This document shows, piece by piece, positions 63,257 to 64,000 of a stretch of 64,000 nt of DNA. How positions within the stretch are numbered: position 1 is the stretch's first letter; the number at the start of each line of letters is the position of its first letter. This stretch comes from an uncultured Rhodopila sp. (lineage in GTDB: Bacteria > Pseudomonadota > Alphaproteobacteria > Acetobacterales > Acetobacteraceae). A program made the translations under genes and the position numbers. The notes beneath the pieces are model-generated. The model saw only the letters and a program-made list of their open reading frames with translations, did not search any database and was not told the DNA's origin. Location of the stretch: the NCBI GenBank assembly GCA_903851415.1, contig CAINOE010000142.1:1-64000 (forward strand), given 5' to 3'.

Positions 63257-64000
63257 TTGAACATCACCGCGCCGATTCGCCATATCGCCCGCCTCACCCC
63301 TGATGCCGTCGCGATCGTCCGGGCGGATCACAGCATCATCACCTATGGCATGCTGGACTCGGCCATCGACCGCATGGCCGGTTATGCGGCCAATCTCGGG
63401 CTGCGGGCAGGCGATGTCGCGGGCGTCGCCATCGAGCTCGGCGCGGCATCGCTGATCCTCGCCCTCGGGCTGGCGAGGATGGGTGCCGCCAGTGCCGCGC
63501 CGACATTGCCACCCGGCCAGATGAAGCTGTGCTTCCGGTTCGGCCCGATCGCGAAACCCGGGCAGGTGCGTTTCAGCGATGCTTGGCTGGAGCGGCCGGC
63601 GGGATGCAGCGCCGCCGCCATCGATCCCGATTCGTCAGCGCTGTGCCGCATCTTCGCCTCGTCCGGCACCACCGGCGTGGTGAAGCACATCCCGGTCAGC
63701 CATGAAGTGATGATGCGCAGGGTCTACAGCCGTTGGCAGGCGCAGGGTGGCGGACCGCTGACCCGGATGATCGCGGTTGGCCTCGGCATCGGCTGGGGCT
63801 TCACCGTGGCGCTGATGACGTTGTGGCAGGGCGGCACGCTCGTGCTGTTCGACCCCGCTACGGCGGTGGAGGCAATGCGGCGGCACCGCGTGAACGTCCT
63901 CGTCACCTCACCGGCGACGCTGAAGACGCTGGCGGACATGCGGCCGCCCGGTCAGGGGCCGCTGCCCGATCTCGCGGCCATCGAGGTCGGCGGCAGCACC
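63257..64000 (+). CDS. AMP-dependent ligase, second paralogue (partial)
   Basis: Only the first 248 codons are in the window. The start is a TTG (LNITAPIRHIARLTPDAVAI) with GAGG 4-5 nt upstream; no ATG is near. The sequence parallels the preceding ligase (IRHIARLTP versus IRRIARLNP; FASSGTTGVVKH versus FASSGTTGSPKH). The C-terminal domain lies beyond the window edge, so the catalytic lysine cannot be checked. Confidence 0.8.
   Translation, partial: MNITAPIRHIARLTPDAVAIVRADHSIITYGMLDSAIDRMAGYAANLGLRAGDVAGVAIELGAASLILALGLARMGAASAAPTLPPGQMKLCFRFGPIAKPGQVRFSDAWLERPAGCSAAAIDPDSSALCRIFASSGTTGVVKHIPVSHEVMMRRVYSRWQAQGGGPLTRMIAVGLGIGWGFTVALMTLWQGGTLVLFDPATAVEAMRRHRVNVLVTSPATLKTLADMRPPGQGPLPDLAAIEVGGST

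Overview
The window is GC-rich, densely coded DNA from a free-living alphaproteobacterium. The best guess is Rhodospirillales, close to Acetobacteraceae. This rests on the type of porin, several TRAP transporters, the ppiD-trpE neighbourhood, the truB-rpsO-pnp cluster and small palindromic intergenic repeats. No rRNA, tRNA or CRISPR array was seen, so the taxonomic call is inference from gene content.

Layout. 0-7.7 kb: a methyltransferase, a TRAP transporter (dctP plus a fused dctQM), small hypotheticals, a CBS-BON protein, and a sulfurtransferase/cystathionine beta-lyase pair. 7.7-11.1 kb: accessory genes (DUF4431-trypsin fusion, Fic protein, Uma2 nuclease). 11.2-14.1 kb: a second, unfused TRAP operon (dctP-dctQ-dctM), followed by about 1 kb with no convincing gene. 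15-26 kb: a GFA enzyme, a secreted hypothetical, a wHTH-nucleotidyltransferase protein, ppiD, trpE, a large porin, dacB and a hypothetical. 26-34 kb: the main accessory island, with a second Fic protein, an orphan antitoxin, and a compact three-gene set (sce7726-like, sce7725-like, RES-domain). The middle gene of that set is split by a complete IS1634-type insertion sequence with a 5-bp target duplication. The island ends in a degenerate copy of the acyl-CoA dehydrogenase 3' end.

34-39.5 kb: a fatty-acid module (acyl-CoA dehydrogenase, thiolase, acyl-CoA synthetase) with a divergent AraC-type regulator. 39.6-43 kb: a repeat-containing membrane protein, a second Uma2 protein and a nitronate-monooxygenase-like flavoprotein. 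43.7-47.7 kb: the conserved truB-rpsO-pnp cluster. 48-50.7 kb: a second accessory patch with an AT-rich CHAT/caspase-like protein, a Cys-rich hypothetical, a DUF433/DUF5615 toxin-antitoxin pair and a short relic of a type I restriction specificity subunit. 50.8-64 kb: two paralogous serine beta-lactamase-like hydrolases, a RatA-like START protein, small zinc-ribbon and membrane proteins, a DUF2461 protein, a polysaccharide-export ABC transporter, a lytic transglycosylase, a CMD-like protein, a HAD phosphatase, a PEP-CTERM surface protein and two tandem AMP-forming ligases (the second runs off the end).

The strongest candidate for an under-described system is the sce7726/sce7725/RES set at 28.1-32.9 kb. 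It has 6-bp spacing between all three genes, a predicted PD-(D/E)XK-like nuclease and a predicted NAD-attacking RES domain, and removing the IS restores the middle frame exactly.
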